Assembly: GCA_024509875.1 (NCBI GenBank)
Contig: JAMPIV010012251.1
Coordinates: 186,001-250,000 of the forward strand
Source of the DNA: Oreohelix idahoensis
Lineage: Eukaryota; Mollusca; Gastropoda; Stylommatophora; Oreohelicidae
Direction of reading: 5' to 3'
Length of the DNA: 64,000 nucleotides
Shown here: positions 62,279-64,000 of the stretch, piece after piece
Numbering within the stretch: the stretch's first letter is position 1
Layout: the number at the start of each line of letters is the position of its first letter
Made by a program: the position numbers and the translations under genes
Notes under the pieces: generated by a model
Told to the model about the DNA's origin: nothing
Database searches by the model: none
The model's input: only the letters and a program-made list of their open reading frames with translations

Positions 62279-64000
62279 TGTCACGAAGTGGTTTTAAGTT
62301 TATAGAGTGTGCCTGAATGAAAGCAAGACCCTAGTATGAGAAAGTCTGAGAAGATAGAATTTAGATGGAAAATAACATGCCTGTGGACAGGTGAGACTAT
62401 TGGCTCAAGAGATAGACCCAGGATTTGAATCTCCCCCTGCCGCTTCGTGACTAAAAAAAAATGGCTATAGTCTCCCCACCTCTGACTGCCTTGAAACACA
62501 AGGAGATAAGGTGTATAATTACGACCACAAACACCACTATACAGACAACATAGAGTAAGTATAGTAAAGAATAGAAGCTGATCCAGTAAATAATATATGT
62601 ATATATTTATTTACATACAAGAAAACATAAAATGGCATCATACGTCATCAAGTCAGTCAATAGCGTGCACTGTTGCACGGCCTGGAAAAACCAAGGTAAC
62701 AATTAAATTGAGAGACACTCAACAAAAAAAAACCCCAAATCACATTCACTCTTCCTGTCACCCTGCTGAGGAACAATAAAAATGGTTAGTGATTTAAACC
62801 AAATCTACTTTGGTGGGGCTGTCAACTTTTAGCCTCCACTCTCTAACACTAATAAATTTCTGTCTTAGTCCTGGTGACTCTTCCTCAACGAACGGCTACA
62901 CAGCTTTTACTAGTCAGGCGATAGGCGCCGATAACTACACCACAAGAAATGCTAAAAATAATAGACTTGGTTTTTCGAACGCAGACTCAGTGTCTATCCG
63001 TCCAATGGATACTGAACAGACCCTACTGGTCCTGTCTATTTTCTCCCTCCTTCTCTATCTTTCTCTCTTGATCTCAGTGTCTCTCTAACACTCGAGGGCT
63101 GATGATGCGGCGTCTCCGTTACGCTCTTCTCTTGATTTCTATCAGGACCTAGGTATGGTAACCCTGTCACCTGTTCCTGATTTTGGTGATGACGATGTTC
63201 GGATATCAAGCATGAGGGACTTGATTAACTGTAGACAAAACTTCTCTGCTGCTGAATAGCTTCCCTCTTTTAACCCGCTCCGGAGTTAGAGGAAAAAAAA
63301 ACACAGCCTTGATTTCAGGCTGTACAAAATGAAACTAGTCTCCCGGCCACCTGCCGTTGCTAGAGACTATAATAGCGATGCTCTCGGCTGTATGATAAAT
63401 AAACCTCGGTCCAGCTGAAGCATAGGGACTTCACTGCCAGAGACCATAGGGTAATTTTCTTTTGCTCCTGACGATACTCGAGTACTCTGACCCTGAGATA
63501 TGTCTTTTGCCGTGGATAATTTTATTTGACAAAATTATGCTCCCCACTGTTTCCGCCGTGACTCGCTGAAATTAAAAAGAAACAGCGACTCATGTACACC
63601 CACTCTAAAATCGCTTATCTCTAACATATACGATACCTAAAATAATTCTATACACGTGTCTCTTCATTCTCACTTCTTCTCCCCTTTCTCTCGTTCTTCA
63701 CAACAATACATAATACTATCCCACGTGGCACTAAAATCACACTCCTTCTCTCGTTCTTCTCACAATACATAAAATACCACTATCCCACGTGGCCTCTTCA
63801 TCCCCCCTCCTTCTACTAAAATCTGCCAGGTAAAACAAACAATAGCCCAGACCCGTCTGACATGTTACATGGCCGTTACGCATGGCCGATCACGTGTTCA
63901 AACTTGACAAAAATAGGGAAATCCTTTTACCCATTAACACAGGAGTTTCCCCGGCTTACTCTTATTAAATTAAATCTCGCTATAGGAATAGTTTCCTCCC
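62279..64000 (-). repeat. 5' LTR (right) of the Gag-protease element, partial
   Basis: Starts tgtcacgaagtggttttaag exactly as at 56920 and is collinear to the end of the window. Its far end and the matching target duplication lie outside. Confidence 0.88.

Larger units (their letters stand above)
56920..64000 (-). mobile_element. Gag-protease-only LTR retrotransposon, minus strand, cut by window end
   Basis: Two near-identical LTRs (56920-59592 and 62279 to beyond 64000) flank about 2.7 kb. The interior codes a single Gag-protease frame ending only about 70 bp before the polypurine tract, so there is no room for reverse transcriptase, RNase H or integrase. Mobilisation must use enzymes from another element. 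Confidence 0.85.

Overview
This is eukaryotic, repeat-dominated, intergenic or intronic DNA. There is no operon structure, genes are sparse, and there are long AT microsatellites, tRNA-derived SINEs, hAT-type MITEs, several LINE clades and three LTR-retroelement families. The Gag types (start MADLAKF / MADMAKL, charged coiled coil, SCAN-like capsid, one CCHC knuckle) and the LINE types resemble those I associate with molluscs, probably a gastropod such as a sea slug. That assignment is inference from familiarity with repeat families; no host gene identifies the species.

Layout. 1-1056: three degenerate pieces of one RTE-like LINE family (minus). 1057-25575: a four-level nest. The RTE-like LINE (minus; 1006-1056 plus 24982-25575) is split by a jockey/I-like LINE (minus; 1057-4948 plus 24837-24981; 11-bp target duplication). 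That LINE is split by a Ty3/gypsy-type LTR element (element 1, plus; 4949-24831; duplication GCTGG), which is split in its reverse transcriptase gene by a second complete copy (element 2, plus; 10646-18968; duplication TCTAG). A later unequal exchange between LTRs duplicated a 2933-bp piece of element 1, leaving five LTRs in a row, the fourth being a chimera. 26563-34740: an hAT MITE, a LINE RNase H gene interrupted by an RTE insertion, SINEs, and a ~650-bp retroposon carrying its own MITE. 34741-39240: more LINE/SINE debris and the only good candidate for a host coding exon (38420-38572, minus). 39600-47500: microsatellites, SINEs and unassigned DNA. 47536-53812: an RTE fragment split by a minus-strand, BEL-like LTR element (4-bp duplication GAAA), whose right LTR is split by a solo gypsy LTR (duplication GTGAT). 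53813-56900: microsatellites, SINEs and LINE tails. 56920-64000: a minus-strand LTR element coding only Gag plus protease, running off the window end.

Main points. (1) Long LTRs A, D and E of element 1 differ from short LTRs B and C of element 2 by a 382-bp segment that starts GTAAGC, ends TTTTCAG and is absent exactly from the short LTRs and from a diverged solo LTR. It lies in U5, downstream of the AATAAA signal, so it behaves like a spliceosomal intron present in one sublineage and missing in another. (2) The gypsy pol order is Gag, integrase zinc finger, integrase C-terminal domain, reverse transcriptase, RNase H, then stop. Integrase therefore precedes RT (Gmr1-like, Copia-like order), while the protease and the integrase catalytic core are missing in both copies although both look recently mobilised. 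(3) Nearly every insertion has a readable target duplication, so relative ages can be ordered.
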